Below are positions 1-11,835 of a DNA stretch of 64,000 bases, piece by piece (the first letter of the stretch is position 1; each line of letters opens with the position of its first letter). The stretch spans positions 744,001 to 808,000 of the forward strand of contig OY294070.1 in the NCBI GenBank assembly GCA_958510875.1. The letters are read 5' to 3'. The position numbers and the translations under genes were made by a program. The notes beneath the pieces are model-generated. The model did no database searches. It was not told the DNA's origin and worked only from the letters and a program-made list of their open reading frames with translations. This DNA is from Endomychus coccineus. Taxonomy: Eukaryota > Arthropoda > Insecta > Coleoptera > Endomychidae.

Positions 1-77
1 ACTGCAGCGCCAATTCCAGAACTGGCACCAGTTACCACCGCAATTTGACCTCTCCATCTATCCATTGAAACAACCAT
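1..77 (-). CDS. Farnesol dehydrogenase-like SDR, exon 1 only (cut by window edge)
   Basis: This is the first coding exon of a fifth copy of the tandem SDR family. The start codon is at 75-77 on the minus strand and the exon runs off the left edge of the window. The visible codons give the same start as the other copies, with the NAD(P)-binding glycine motif TGASSGIG. The rest of the exon, including the donor site, and exons 2-4 must lie to the left. Whether this copy is functional cannot be judged from here. Confidence 0.8.
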   Translation of the reverse strand, partial: MVVSMDRWRGQIAVVTGASSGIGAA

Positions 78-1558
78 GTTTGTTCACTGCACTGCACAGA
101 ACAAAACTATACACATGTTGGAAAAACATATCAGGAAAGCGTTTAGGAAATTATCCGGAAGAGATATACTGGTGACCGGATTCTAATTACTCAGTGGCGT
201 AGGCTAAAATGATATATGCTTCTGTAAGTATATAGCAATACAGTTTGATGATGTTCATTTCTAACTTCACAACTAGCTTTCGGACGAACTATAACGTTGT
301 ACGACCCCGAGAATATTTTCGGTAAATATGGGTCCATTCCGAGGATAATAAGGAAACAGGGAGGGTTCTCGAAAACACACTTCCCTACCTCTGTCAATAC
401 GAAGGGATTATTCACATGTTGACTTTGTCTATGGAAGACAATCAGTCGGAGTGAGCAGTCCCTCAAACATTTAAACAAGATCTCACACACAATAAGAATA
501 AAATGAGTTTCTGGAAAATATGTGTTTGTTCAGAAATTGATAAGGAAACGTAGGTAGTGGCTTGAAAACTGATATCCTCAACTCTACAAATACTTAGCAA
601 ATTGATCTCCTGGGAGGTAACCTGAGCTGCTACAATAGAGGCAGGAAGAGTGCCTTAGGGGATATTCCTGTAGGAGAACGTAATAAATATGGTGTTTATT
701 CCAAAGATTGAAGGGTATGCTGAGTCAAGACATCCATTTGATTTGATGTTCTTCCTGTGTGACGACTCATTTACTACAATTTGCCTACAAACTGTAGAAA
801 AATTACACTTTAGCTTCAGGTTTATGCTTTGGTGGTCTCCATAGGAGGTACATTTAACTTTGTTGCAGTCGCTTATTATTGATGACCCTCCTATATCATG
901 ACGGCTTTGGTGTGAAAGGTAACGTAGATGCATTTGTAATGGTAAAAAGAAAAAATTGTACTCAAACAAAGCGAATAAATCGTCGATTTGGACGTTTTCG
1001 GTGGATATACTAAAATCTTCATTAGAACAGCTATCGATATGAACTATGGGTCAGGATAGTTAGAAATATGTTTCGAATTCGAATCCGGAGCTAAAAATGA
1101 TTTTAGACTTCTGTTGGCAAAACGCATACAATCCGAGATCGGTATACGTCTATAATAGGACACTATTGAAGCTTTAACTTTGAAACAGCATGCTGCTGCG
1201 GTTGCTAATTATCGATAACTCTCCTAGATCATGAAGGCTATGGTGTGAATAGTAATACTGATGAATTTGTAATTGTAAAAAAAAATGTACTCAAACGCTG
1301 TTTTCAACATATTTCGTTATTGGTCTCGGTATAAACACCAAAACCTCACTGTGCCTTTACAAAGAGGCAAGGTTACTATTGAAGCCTTAACTTGGAAATA
1401 ATTTTTCTGATTTGAACACTTACAGATATCTCGCAGATATACGTAGAATGATATGTCCAACGATTTATTGGATAGCCCAAGTTAACTACTTCACTCCAAT
1501 CAAATCAATATCATAAAAATCACAAACATATCAGGTGCAATGTTCTTTATTAACGAAT
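78..1558. other. Duplicated intergenic spacer of the SDR array
   Basis: No gene is seen. The sequence is a diverged copy of the spacers at 14128-14450, 15880-16660 and 23870-24990. Shared landmarks include the 'aaaatgagtttctggaaaatatgtg' block near 500 and the 'cttattattgatgaccctcctatatcatgacggctttggtg' block near 870. The spacer was therefore duplicated together with the genes. Short open frames here are not conserved between copies. Confidence 0.7.
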
Positions 1559-1562
1559 ATAC

Positions 1563-3141
1563 TGTTATGATTTCATTTCATAAACAATAAAAATTTAAAA
1601 ATAATAACTTACCGAACTTTGAAAATCAGAAAAGATCAAATAAAAGATATTTATATGGAATTAAAAACAATAGTAAAAGCTAAATAATAGAACTTCAGTG
1701 AAAGTGAAGAAACGTACTGTGTAACGAAGGCAGAAATCATAATTAAAGTGATTACAAAACTATCATGAGATAGTACAAAACATTGAATAATGTAATAGAT
1801 ATAAGTTAGGATTAGTATATTTGAGTTATGTAATGTTAAAAGAATGTTATTGATATAATATGATATGTATTAGATTTAAGAATAAGTAACTGTTAAGAAA
1901 AGCATAAATATGGGAATAATCATATTAATAATAACCCAATCATAGGTTATATTATACCAAAGTGTGGGTAAAAATGTAGGCAATATTAATTTAAAAAGAA
2001 GGAATCACTATCAATTAAAATAAGTTGAAAATCTCCAATAATTCAAAAATTAAAGCATACTAAATTCTGATTGGTCGAGACGAATTTCTAGTGTCAGTCT
2101 AGTAACAATGAGAACTTCTGTCAGTTCACAACAATTAACTTGGCATGCTTGATATGAAAAGAAAGCATCTGATAGGTAGAAAATGACATCAAGTAGCGTC
2201 GGTTTTGGAGGCCTATAAAAGGGTCTGAAAGGAAAACCAAATTCAGTTTGCATTAATATCCAAGCAGAGACTGTTCTTCTCTGGCAACTCACCAAAATTT
2301 TCTAACCTAAGTTTATATAACATAAACATCAAAGAACCCAAGTGTTCCAAACTTCGATAGGTTACAACTAACCAAAGTTAATAAGTTTATTAAAAGTCAA
2401 CGAGTATCCCAAGTATCTAAACCAAATAAAAAGGTAGTAATAACCTCCAATTTATAAGAAGTATCCAACGATTGCCATTCTTCAACATAATTTCAATAAA
2501 GCATCGAAAAGTTTTATGTCTTATCTAAAAGAATAAAACAAAGCATTATCAACAGTTCCTGATCCTCAAGAAGAAGTCACCTAAATTAGTTACCTGTGAT
2601 TATCGTGAAATAGCATAGTGTTGTGTAAAAGGTGAATCAACGAAATTACAAAAGGAAGTAAATTGAAAATTGCCCACATTGTTAAACACATTTTGGATAT
2701 TATCTAAACGTAAGTTTGTTTATAATTTCTACATCATATTATCCGTATTATCTGTAAAGAAAAAGGAAGATTGTTAACAATAACAATATAAACAAATATT
2801 AGTTGAAAAGTGTCTTAAGGTTATGTCATAGATTTTGTAAACATAAAATTGAATTGAACAAGATAATAAGAGTCATAGAAATTAAATATTGTGAAATCAA
2901 AGAGCATTGTGTTTAATTCCATATAAAAATTATTCTATAGATAAACTTCAAAACTTCATAAACATTAATTTAAAAAAAATTCAAATATAATCAAATCAAA
3001 AAATAATAAGCTAGCCGGTAGAATCAAAAGTTATAATTATTAAATAAATAAAAACTCAGTAAGAGTATTATTAACAAAGAATAATAATTATTCATTAACA
3101 AATTGTCACCACAAAGTGGGGCAAAGAATAATTTATTAACA
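1563..3141 (+). mobile_element. Solo LTR (1.58 kb) of an LTR retrotransposon
   Basis: The block starts TGTTA and ends TAACA, so it has TG...CA ends and short inverted termini. It is bracketed by the 4-bp direct repeat ATAC (1559-1562 and 3142-3145). A related, internally deleted copy lies inverted at about 21115-21763. It carries a core promoter on the plus strand (separate entry). No gag or pol is present, so a solo LTR left by recombination is the simplest reading. It sits just downstream of the broken SDR copy. A plain non-autonomous element with TG...CA ends is the alternative. Confidence 0.6.
2214..2249 (+). promoter_or_regulatory. LTR core promoter: TATA box plus initiator
   Basis: TATAAAA at 2214-2220 is followed by TCAGTTT at 2243-2249, which matches the insect initiator consensus TCAKTY. 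The predicted +1 A at 2245 lies 31 bp from the start of the TATA box, the canonical spacing. This fits the U3/R boundary of the LTR that contains it. Confidence 0.6.
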
Positions 3142-3799
3142 ATACATTATATTATTCATCTGGAAGCTTCATGTACACCACGACATGGTGGCTAGCTTCC
3201 GATTTATTACTTTCTTTTTACTAAAAGCCTTCCCCAACGCATCTCACCATGAGCTCGTGGATCTGAAAGAAATAACAATGGGATATCACAAGGTAACGGA
3301 CGAATCAATTAATTTGTTTTTTTCTTACTTGGACATGTGGTGGTGTTTATAGGGCATAAATAACGTAATCTGCCAGATCTTCGGGGGTTTGACCTTGTGC
3401 TGTCAAGAATTTTTTTGTAGATTCCTGTATTACTACGTTGTTGGCTTTAAGAAATTCTGTATGGACTAAACCTGGACTGATACTCTGGAAAAAAGATGAG
3501 ATGAAAATATAACAATAAAAAAAACACAGTTAACACACCGATTTAATTTACAAAGAGTTCCTTTTGATTTGACGTGCTTTCCCGAAACGTCAAAGTGACA
3601 TCTATAAACCAAAGAAGTCAAAAGTTTTGTCAGATGTAGAAACTGAAACGATTATTACTCAAGCACCAGATTATATATACTTAATGAATAAGGTACGATT
3701 AGAATATAAGAATTTTAAAGTTATCCAGATATTTATAAATTAATACAAAATTCTCGGGAAATAGGTCACATTAACACATATATTTTCATTTTTACCCTC

Positions 3800-3841
3800 G
3801 TCTTTACGTACGTTTCGGTCTCACGACCATCATCAGAAGAC
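3800..3841 (-). ncRNA. Hammerhead-ribozyme-like motif in Penelope pseudo-LTR (copy 1)
   Basis: On the minus strand the order is stem I strand GUCUU, CUGAUGA, a stem-loop GGUC-GUGA-GACC, GAAA, the palindrome CGUACG, UA, then AAGAC, which closes stem I. This is the type I hammerhead layout, with cleavage expected after the UA. One extra U lies between CUGAUGA and stem II, so activity is uncertain. Penelope-like elements are known to carry such ribozymes in their pseudo-LTRs. Confidence 0.55.
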
Positions 3842-4794
3842 TTATTAATACAATAACCTGATCACTCAGAAATACTGTAATAACACAAAGCGTCCTTATA
3901 GCACAAATTTCGTTCAAATGCAAACGAACGGAAACATGAAATCGGAACTATAACACAGCAATGTTGCAGCGTAGAAATTAAAAATCCACTATTAAGTAGA
4001 ATCATCAACAAATACGAACACATTTCATAAATGTCTGCGAGAGACTAACAGACAAAGAGTTCTATCCTCTTTGCTAACAGACGAGACCATCTCAAGTGTT
4101 CATTTAAGCGCCAGATGTCATAATTTATTAGGTGATAAAAGAAGGTCTCTGGCCTCTGAGAAATACTTTAGACAATTCTACCTAAAGTAAACTTTTATAT
4201 TATAAGGACGTAAGTAGGAATTTGCAAGAATATTAATTAATTAAATTAGTATAAATATGACTTAGTGTTTGAACGTCACTCCTATGATTTACAGACTTGG
4301 AGTCACGTTTTATGTGAATCATCTCCAGAATAGATCTTTTATAATAATTGGTTTCTTTAGTTAAAATATTAACATTCTTGTAATCAAATTGATGGTTATA
4401 ATCAAAGCAATGTTTAGCAAGCGCGGTGGAATTCCCTAAGTTTTTTTTAGGTAGAATTGTTTAAAGTATTTCTCAGAGGCCAGAGACCTTCTTTTATCAC
4501 CTAATAAATTATGACATCTTAAATGAGCACTTGAGATGGTCTCGTCTGTTAGCAAAGAGGATAGAACTCTTTGTCTGTTAGTCTCTCGAAGACATTTATG
4601 AAATGTGTTCGTATTTGTTGATGATTCTACTTAATAGTGGATTTTTAATTTTTACGCTGCAACATTGCTGTGTTATAGTTCCGATTTCATGTTTCCGTTC
4701 GTTTCGGGACGTTGGTATTTGAACGAAATTTGTGCGATAAGGACGCTTTGTGTTATTACAGTATTTCTAAGTAATCAGGTTATTGTATTAATAA

Positions 4795-4836
4795 GTCTTC
4801 TGATGATGGTCGTGAGACCGAAACGTACGTAAAGAC
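4795..4836 (+). ncRNA. Hammerhead-ribozyme-like motif in Penelope pseudo-LTR (copy 2)
   Basis: The same 42-nt motif as at 3800-3841, here on the plus strand. Stem I is GUCUU (4795-4799) with AAGAC (4832-4836). The core is CUGAUGA (4800-4806) and GAAA (4820-4823). Stem III is the self-complementary CGUACG, which suits a dimeric hammerhead fold. Confidence 0.55.
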
Positions 4837-4944
4837 GAGGGTAAAAATAAAAATATATGTGTTAATGTGACCTATTTCCCGAGAATTTTGTATTAATTCA
4901 TACGTGGGTCAAGAATCTTTATTACTAGATATTTATGTAGTGTT

Positions 4945-5600
4945 TACTTTTTAGGTTGCCTTAATATTTGGTGTTGCCGATGCATGTCGCCGTGCTTATT
5001 AAAATATTAAATTTGAATGGCATAAAAGATTTTGGATCTAAGTTTTTGATTAAAATACCCGATAATAGAACGAACAAACCAAGATCATTTGTGAAAAATA
5101 AAACTTGTATGCCATTGTATAGAAAATATGTTGCATGTCGTTCAGAAAATTTGTTGCTGCTTTTTCTTTAAATATTCAAATGGGAAAGGTTGCATGCAAG
5201 TAGTTGGAATACATCAGTTTGGTAAAATGCCTCAAAATGTCGCAAAATTTTTTAATTTGCCATATGCACATGAATACCCAGGACATTGTTTCCGCCGATC
5301 TTCTGCCACAATATTGGTTAATACTGGGGCAGATTTAATTGCTTTAAAGATGCATGGAGGATGGAAATCCTCAACCGTTGCCAAAGGATATATAGATGAA
5401 TCGTTTACAAATAAAGTAGAAATAGCAGATAAAATATTTAGAGGGGGAAGTGACAAAGAGAAATCTGCTAATACTGTTAGTATTATTGCCGAAGAACTTT
5501 AATAATTGTACCAACTGTAACATAACTATAAATATAAAAAAATAGTTATAATATGTGTAAAAATATATTCAATAAATGTTCTTAAAGTGAGTCGGTTGCT
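4945..5600 (+). pseudogene. Crypton-type tyrosine recombinase fragment
   Basis: The C-terminal catalytic part of a tyrosine recombinase is readable across 4952-5502, with at least one frame change near 5150. The box GHCFRRSSA carries the HxxR pair, HGGWKSST the conserved His/Trp, and GYIDES the nucleophilic Tyr. An upstream GVADACRR-like stretch would hold the first catalytic Arg. The frame open at 5128-5502 ends in a proper stop, followed by AATAAA near 5571. Such domains belong to Crypton transposons and their domesticated relatives. The N-terminal region is missing and the piece sits in intron 2 of a dead SDR copy, so it is a fossil fragment. Confidence 0.7.
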
Positions 5601-6667
5601 TGCGTGTATTTATTTACTGTTTAAAATGTATATAAAAAACCGGTAGGGACCGATTTTGACGGCCTAGGCCGGTAATTTTTTCACCAGATTAGCGTATTTT
5701 GGGGTCCGAGAAAGTAGGCATTCTTGAGCGATTTCAGAAAAATACACTATTTCACATATCTGTGAATAATTGTATATTTACAAATATGACATTTATTCAT
5801 CAGTTAACCCCAGAATGCCCGTTTTTCTGGTGTCCTCGTGTTACATAAAGTGAATACAATGTGATGTTTTTCCAATGAAATGTATGACTTACCGTTACTT
5901 TGATTTTGCTCTTATGTTGGTTTAATTCGTTCCTTAAGGTCTCTGTCAAAACGGTCACGGCGTGTTTCGAAGCGGCATAAATACTGAACTTAGGCAATGG
6001 CGCGATAATGTGTCCTGCCAAGCTGTTTATATGAATTATATGTCCAGCTATGCCTGCTTTGTTCATACTGTTTATAGCTTCCCTGGTGGCGACGCATAGA
6101 CCCAAAACGTTGGTATCTAAAACGGTTTTCTATTTCTCGATGTCCCCATCTATCAGATCTGTATCTAAAGAAACTCCGGCATTGTTGATCAAAATGTGAA
6201 CGGTGCCTAAATTTTCCGCGATCCATTTGAAGGCTTCGATTAGGTCTTCCGGTTTCGAAACGTCGGCCTTGATAGCGTACAGTTTCCCTTTCTCCTCGGA
6301 TAATGTATCTGCCAATTCTTGGACTCGTTCAACTCGCCTTGCCAAACCAACTACCTGTACACAAAAGAGTAACGGTTATATTTGAACAACTGATTCACCG
6401 ATTTGGCAACCACTAGGTCTTCATGTCTTCTAAATGCTTTTCTTACAAACGGATAATTTTTCTCATGAACGTGCATTGAGCTCATTTTCTCATTACGAGA
6501 AACTCAATTCGTTCTTAAGTTTCGTTCACAGTAGGTTTTTATTCCAGTTGAATCTTAGGTAGTGAGATTTGAGGAAATTCTATTGTTAAAAAACATTTGG
6601 AGTGATTATATTATCCACTATAGTCCAGACTATGAACCGAAAAAAAAACATGTAAGTTCGAACCAAA

Positions 6668-6932
6668 CATTTTTTTTTGCATTAGCTTCAGGAGATTCAG
6701 GAGAATTGGCCAATTTTGTCGATTTCACCACCCCTACGATGGATTGCAAGTAAATCTGACTACGGATTCGTGTTCAGCCACCCAAAAAACCTCCTTGGTG
6801 CACTCGAAATGACAAAATCACGTAAATTACAAAATAGCATATAAAGGGTGGGTGGGGTTAGGGTTCCCAAGAGGTTTTAAGGTGTATGAATGATCCTGAA
6901 AACCTCTTGAAGCTAATGCAAAAAAAATTTGT
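6668..6932. repeat. Short inverted-repeat element (MITE-like)
   Basis: Ends 'tttttttgcattagcttcagg' (about 6671) and 'ctcttgaagctaatgcaaaaaaa' (about 6903-6928) are inverted copies enclosing ~220 bp without coding capacity. Part of the interior ('attcgtgttcagccacccaaaaaacc') resembles the dispersed repeats at 39030-39200 and 61510-61665. It lies in intron 1 of SDR copy B. Confidence 0.45.
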
Positions 6933-7101
6933 TGATTAGAACTGTTGAGAGGAAATGCTCGATGCACACCAGTAGCTTATATCTATCACTACTGGTAGTG
7001 CACCACTCACTCAAGTTTATTAGAGCATACCTGCTGAAACCTCTCATATCTTCATCCATATCACATTGCTTCAGGATATGGACTGTCTTGTTTGTGTCTT
7101 C

Positions 7102-9006
7102 TCATAGTTGGTTCTGACTTTTTATCACCCTAGGACAGGTGACCTGTCCATCGTCGGAGTGGAACTTAGCCCAGAAGTTTCTTAATACGTCTTCATCATA
7201 GTATGTTTTTCTATTCGTACTCGTGTTCTTCCTCTTCCTTGATCTATATGATCCTTCTTATGAGGTTAGCGTACTTGATCCATGCCTCTTTACCCATGAT
7301 CATGTTGTTCACTATGGTTTTTAGGTCGTTTTCAAGGTCATTTACTTCGCTTCGCTCTGCGGTCCATCTAGGACATTCTATAATTGTATGATGTGGAGTG
7401 TCTATTTCTCCACAATAAACACATTTGTCGTCTTCAGATAATTTAAATCTGTATAAATACTTCCTAAAGCATCCATGGCTTGTCAGTATTTGGGTTAGGT
7501 AGTAATCCACCTGCCCATATTTCCGTTTACACCATGTTTCTATGTTTGGGATAAGCTCTCGTATATGAGCGGCTTTTGTGGTGGTATCCCACCTTTCTTG
7601 TCATCTACTCATCATTGCCTTATTAGCCTCTGTTTTTGAGGTACCTTCATATGTTTCCTTTCGTTCTAGCGCCTTCAGGTGTAATGGGGGTGAGTCTGCC
7701 AATACCTCTAGCGCTTCACTAGATGTGGTACGGTAAGCACTACAGACTCTTAAATTTAGCCTTCTTCCTAACGAGTTTAATTTGTTCTTGGTATATTTAA
7801 ACCTCAGAATAAGATACCATATGGGCGCCGCATATAAGGCCGTGGATATGGCAACTGAATTTATCAGCTTTCTCTTGCTGCTAGACGGACCCCCAACATT
7901 TGGCATTAGATTATTTAACGCCGCAACTGTCTTAGATGTTTTTTCTACCGCATAGTTTAAATGGCTTTTATAGGAATTTTTAGTATCTAACCGTACTCCT
8001 AGATATTTGATCGAATCTTGCGGATTTATAATCTCCCCTTTTACCTTCAAGGTCACTAAAGGGTTTATCCTCTTGGTCGAGTTTTACTAGCGGCCAGTAT
8101 AAGACCTCTCCTTTCCAGCCAATGGTTAATATTCCTTATCGCTCCATTTACTTTGACCTGTAGTTCTTCGTGATTTCTGGCAATCGCTACGACCACCAGG
8201 TCGTCAGCGAATGCCGCCGTAGTTATTCCTTCGGGAAGTTCAACTTCTAGAACTCCATTGTATTGTACATTCCAGAGTGTAGGACTTAGAATGAACCCTT
8301 GCGGGACTCCGCTGTTTATGGATCTATCCGAGGTGATCCCCTCGTATTCAATCCTTATCTTCCTATTTTGTAGATAACTTCCTACCAATCTACGAATGCC
8401 TTGATCTAACCCTATGTCTTCTAGCTTATCTAATATATGCTTCCAAGATGCTGTATTAAAGGCGTTCTGGATGTCCAATGTGACTATGCAGCCAACCTTT
8501 CTTCGGTTGCCTGGTCCCTCTACGACCTTTCTAAATTTTTCATTGATTAGGCCTATCGCATCGATTGTAGACCTGCCTTTACGGAAGCCAAATTGCCTAT
8601 CCGAAATTACGCTATTTTCTTCTAGACAGCTTTGGAGTCTATTCAAAATCAGGTGCTCTAGGGTTTTTCCCAGAACGTTTAGGAGGCATATCGGTCTACA
8701 CGATGCTGGGGACTTTTCTGGTTTGTTCGGTTGCCTTAGTAGAATAACCTTGGCCATTTTCCAGCTCTCGGGAAATTCGCCTTTCTCCAATGCTCCATTC
8801 ATGATTTTCAGAATTCCCTCAGGAAATTCTGTTATCGCAATCTTCACGATCTCTACCGGGATTTGATCAATCCCCGCAGCGCTTTTATTCCTTAGCCTAT
8901 CTCCTGCAAATGATAATTCATCCTTAGTGAATGAATTGATTTCGGGCGGTATTAGGGTTTGTCTAACGAATTCCTCGTGTACCGGTTCACAGCCTGGACT
9001 GCTAGT
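7102..9006 (-). mobile_element. R1-like non-LTR retrotransposon, 5'-truncated and degenerate
   Basis: The minus strand encodes the end of a LINE ORF2. The reverse transcriptase includes a CRPICLLNVLGKTLEHL block, FGFRKGRSTIDAI, a SGVPQG box, and FADDLV at about 8199-8210 in place of the usual YADD. Downstream follow a thumb/linker and a CCHC-type CVYCGEIDTPHHTIIEC knuckle near 7400-7450. The order of RT then zinc knuckle and the FADD motif fit the R1 group. The frame breaks near 8065 and again near 7600 and 7510-7560, and the 5' half (endonuclease) is absent beyond about 9006. It is inserted in intron 1 of SDR copy B and is not mobile on its own. Confidence 0.75.
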
Positions 9007-10436
9007 TTATAACTTAGCTCAGATGATGACACTGTGTGTTGAAATGTATGTAAGCAATAGTGAATAATAAAAACATTCATTGAGACGCGAAATTCACGTT
9101 TTTCCATGTTTACGAAAAAAGGCTGCTTGCTTTAGGTGGGTGTTAAAATAGAACTGAATAATGACATATCAGTCTGAAAATTTCAATTCATTCTAGTTAA
9201 AGATGATACATCACACATCGATTATGGCGCCATCTGTTTCATTTTTCGGGAACTTTTCACCTTGCCCTCATAGATTATTCTTCTTTTTACTCTCAGATGA
9301 TACCTAGATTATCTATAGCATGATCCACACCACACTTTCAGGGCTAGCAGCAATTTTCTTCTTCCTAAAGTATTGTGTTCTGAAGTCCTCTTCACTGCAG
9401 AGCATCCTTCTTTCATTTATCTATAGGATGTTCTGCAAAGATGGGCAATACTTTTACGAAAATAAGGCCATTTAAGAATCTATCTCCTCTTATTTGGAGG
9501 AAGCAGACAAACTCACGTATTACGTAACACTTAACCATATTTTATCAGATGAAAAATTAATATCTAGGAACAATTATATGTACCTGTAGGCCTTCTTGCA
9601 CAAGTCTTTTGGCCACTGCAGCGCCAATTCCAGAACTGGCACCAGTTACCACCGCAATTTGGCCTCTCCATCTATCCATCGAAACAACCATGATTGTTCA
9701 CTGCACTATCGCCTATTAAGAACTGTTTGAACTTGATGCAAGCGTTGCAGTAACTAATCGAAATAGATAGTGATGATAGGATAATAGAAAAGAAACCGAT
9801 TAAATTCTATCAGATACAACCAGTGGCGTCGTCGGATAAACCGAGATATAATGAAACTGTACGATGATGATCTTTTCTAATTTCAAACAGAATATTCGTT
9901 GTAGAATACGTTGTACGACCACGGGAAACAGTATTTTTGGAAAATTTGCGTCAATACAGAGATTAATAAGGATAAATAATAGAAAGGGCTCTTGAAAATG
10001 CACGTTCCTAAATCATTTAGCACCCAGGGGATTATTTCAAGGATGACTTTGTCAATGGAAAAACATTAATCGAAGATTAAGAATAAAGTGGTCTTTATGT
10101 GTAGAGCCGTAGACAAAAAATAATACCAATTAATTTGCCAACAAACTGTCGATAAACCTCCAAATCTCAGTTCAAAGGATAAATGTATCTGTGGATTTTT
10201 GAAAGTAGAGAGTGCTCTTATATTAAACTACAGTGACTAAGAACAAGCAGGTCGCTGATTATTGATAACCCCTCCTAGATCATGAAGGGTATGGTGTGGA
10301 TGGTAACACTGATGAATTTGTAGTTGTAAAAAGAAAAAAATTTACTCAAACGCTGCGTTCAACATATTTCGTTATTGGTCTCATATATAAAAATTCTCGG
10401 GAAATAGGTCACATTAACACTTTGTTTTAAATATTC

Positions 10437-10478
10437 GTCTTTACGTACGTTTCGGTCTCACGACCATCATCAGAAGAC
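10437..10478 (-). ncRNA. Hammerhead-ribozyme-like motif in Penelope 3' region (copy 3)
   Basis: Identical in all core and stem positions to the motifs at 3800-3841 and 4795-4836, although the surrounding sequence has diverged between the copies. That is what selection on an RNA fold would leave. Confidence 0.55.
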
Positions 10479-10880
10479 TCACTATGTCTAAAAAGGGGTT
10501 TATTAAAACTAATTATAGCACAAGCGTCCAAATCGCACAATTTAACTTCAATCAAAAGAGCCCACGCCGTCGAAACGAACAGAACTACGAATAATCGAAA
10601 TTGTATCGTCAGTATTAAAGTATAAACAATTTTTTTTGTAGTAAGAATCCGCTATTCAGTAATATTATTAAAATATATGAGTGCATATTGATTGGTATTC
10701 TCACAACAACTGAGAAGAACGAAGTTATTTGTCAAGTATCTACTTTCGAAACCAGATGTGTAGGATTTATGAGTAGGTACTTAAGAAAGGTATCAGACCT
10801 GTACTGGAAAATTACTATTACGCATTCTTCCTAAAACATTTTCAACAATTATAAAGACGTATGTAAGAATTTGCAAGAGA

Positions 10881-11456
10881 TTATTTAATCAAATTAGTAT
10901 AAATATGACTTAGATTTTGTGTATCATTCCTATGGTTCACAGAATTGGAATCCCGTTTTATGTGAATCATCTGCAGGATAGATCTTTTATAATAATTGGT
11001 TTCCTTAGTTAAGATATTAGCATTTTTGTAATCAAATTGATGGTTATAATCAAAGCAATGCTTAGCAAGGGCGGTGGAATTTTCTAAGTTGTTATTTCTT
11101 GTGCTATATTTATGGCCGTACATTCTTTTTTGTAAATATTGTTTAGAGATTCCAGTATAGGTTCCATCACAATCTAAACAATTCAATTTATACACTGTGT
11201 GGGTTTGTTTATCTTTGGGTTTTAAAGGTTTTAGATTTGAGAAATATTTCCCAACACAGTTAGTAGGTTTATGCGCAACATTTATATCATACTTTTTCAA
11301 ACATTTTTTGATTTTCTCTGAGGTCTTCGGCATGTAAGGTAGAGTTATAAAATTGTCTGTATTACCTTTTATGTTATTTTTATACGACGAACCATTATAG
11401 ATTTTGTTTATTCTTTCTTTAATGATAGGATTGAAAAAAGTTTTTGGGTAGCCATT
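10881..11456 (-). pseudogene. Penelope-like GIY-YIG endonuclease domain (C-terminal fragment)
   Basis: The readable frame starts upstream of the first ATG at 11331-11333 and stops at 10881. It shows the KPTN / CLDC / GTYTGISKQYLQKR pattern of the GIY-YIG endonuclease in Penelope-like retroelements, here with GTY and YTGI as the variant GIY-YIG core. Conserved Cys pairs precede it, and a HCFDYNHQFD segment follows. The reverse transcriptase is missing, so this is the last ~190 aa of the original protein. Confidence 0.7.
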
Positions 11457-11835
11457 GTTATTGGTCTCGGTATAAATCCCGAAACCGCACTGTGCTTTTA
11501 CAAATAGACAAGGCTACTATTGAAACCTTAACTTTGTAACAGTTTACCTGATTTGACAATTTAGAGATATCTCGTACATATACGTAGAATGTTTAGTCCA
11601 ACGTTCTATTGGATAGCTGTAAGTTAACAACCTCCATTACAATCAAGTTAAAAATATATCAGGTAGAATGTTTTTTATTAACGAATATAATTACATTAGG
11701 TTATTCATCTGGAACACAATTCGATTCAAATAGACAAGAGTGCTTCTTTTTCTAGAATTACTCTTCGGTTGCGAAAAGATTCTTCATGTACACTGTGAGA
11801 TGGCGTCTAGCTTCCGATTTATTACTTTCTTTTTA

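Larger units (their letters stand above)
3748..4895. mobile_element. Two Penelope-like element 3' ends in inverted (head-to-head) array
   Basis: The left half (about 3748-4445) is a minus-strand fragment. It matches the Penelope copy at 10383-11457, including remnants of the C-terminal coding part near 4240-4440 and the 3' region. The right half (about 4446-4895) repeats the outer ~450 bp in opposite orientation. Both halves end in the same 'aattctcgggaaataggtcacattaac' sequence. Inverted or partial tandem pairs with shared pseudo-LTRs are typical of Penelope-like retroelements. It lies in intron 2 of SDR copy B. Confidence 0.7.
3221..9691 (-). pseudogene. Farnesol dehydrogenase-like SDR pseudogene (copy B)
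   Basis: The exons are 9584-9691, 5893-6354, 3329-3484 and 3221-3262, each with GT/AG borders and the same lengths as the intact copies. The cofactor motif TGASSGIG (residues 16-23), NNAG, the catalytic Ser and YxxxK are all present. Two in-frame stops break it: TAG at 6130-6132 replaces Trp111, and TAA at 3347-3349 replaces Ser236. The active-site stretch has also drifted (YAASK instead of YFASK). Intron 1 carries an R1-like LINE and a small inverted-repeat element; intron 2 carries Penelope and Crypton fragments. Any product would be cut at 110 aa, before the catalytic Tyr, so the copy is almost certainly dead unless the stops are assembly errors. Confidence 0.85.
10383..11457 (-). mobile_element. 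Penelope-like element, 5'-truncated, with 11-bp target duplication
   Basis: The insertion lies between two copies of TTATTGGTCTC (10372-10382 and 11458-11468). The minus strand encodes the C-terminal part of a Penelope protein, with its GIY-YIG endonuclease at the end, followed by a 3' region carrying a hammerhead-like motif. The flanks rejoin into the same sequence seen in the other SDR spacers, which confirms the borders. It has lost the reverse transcriptase and lies between SDR copies B and C. Confidence 0.8.
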
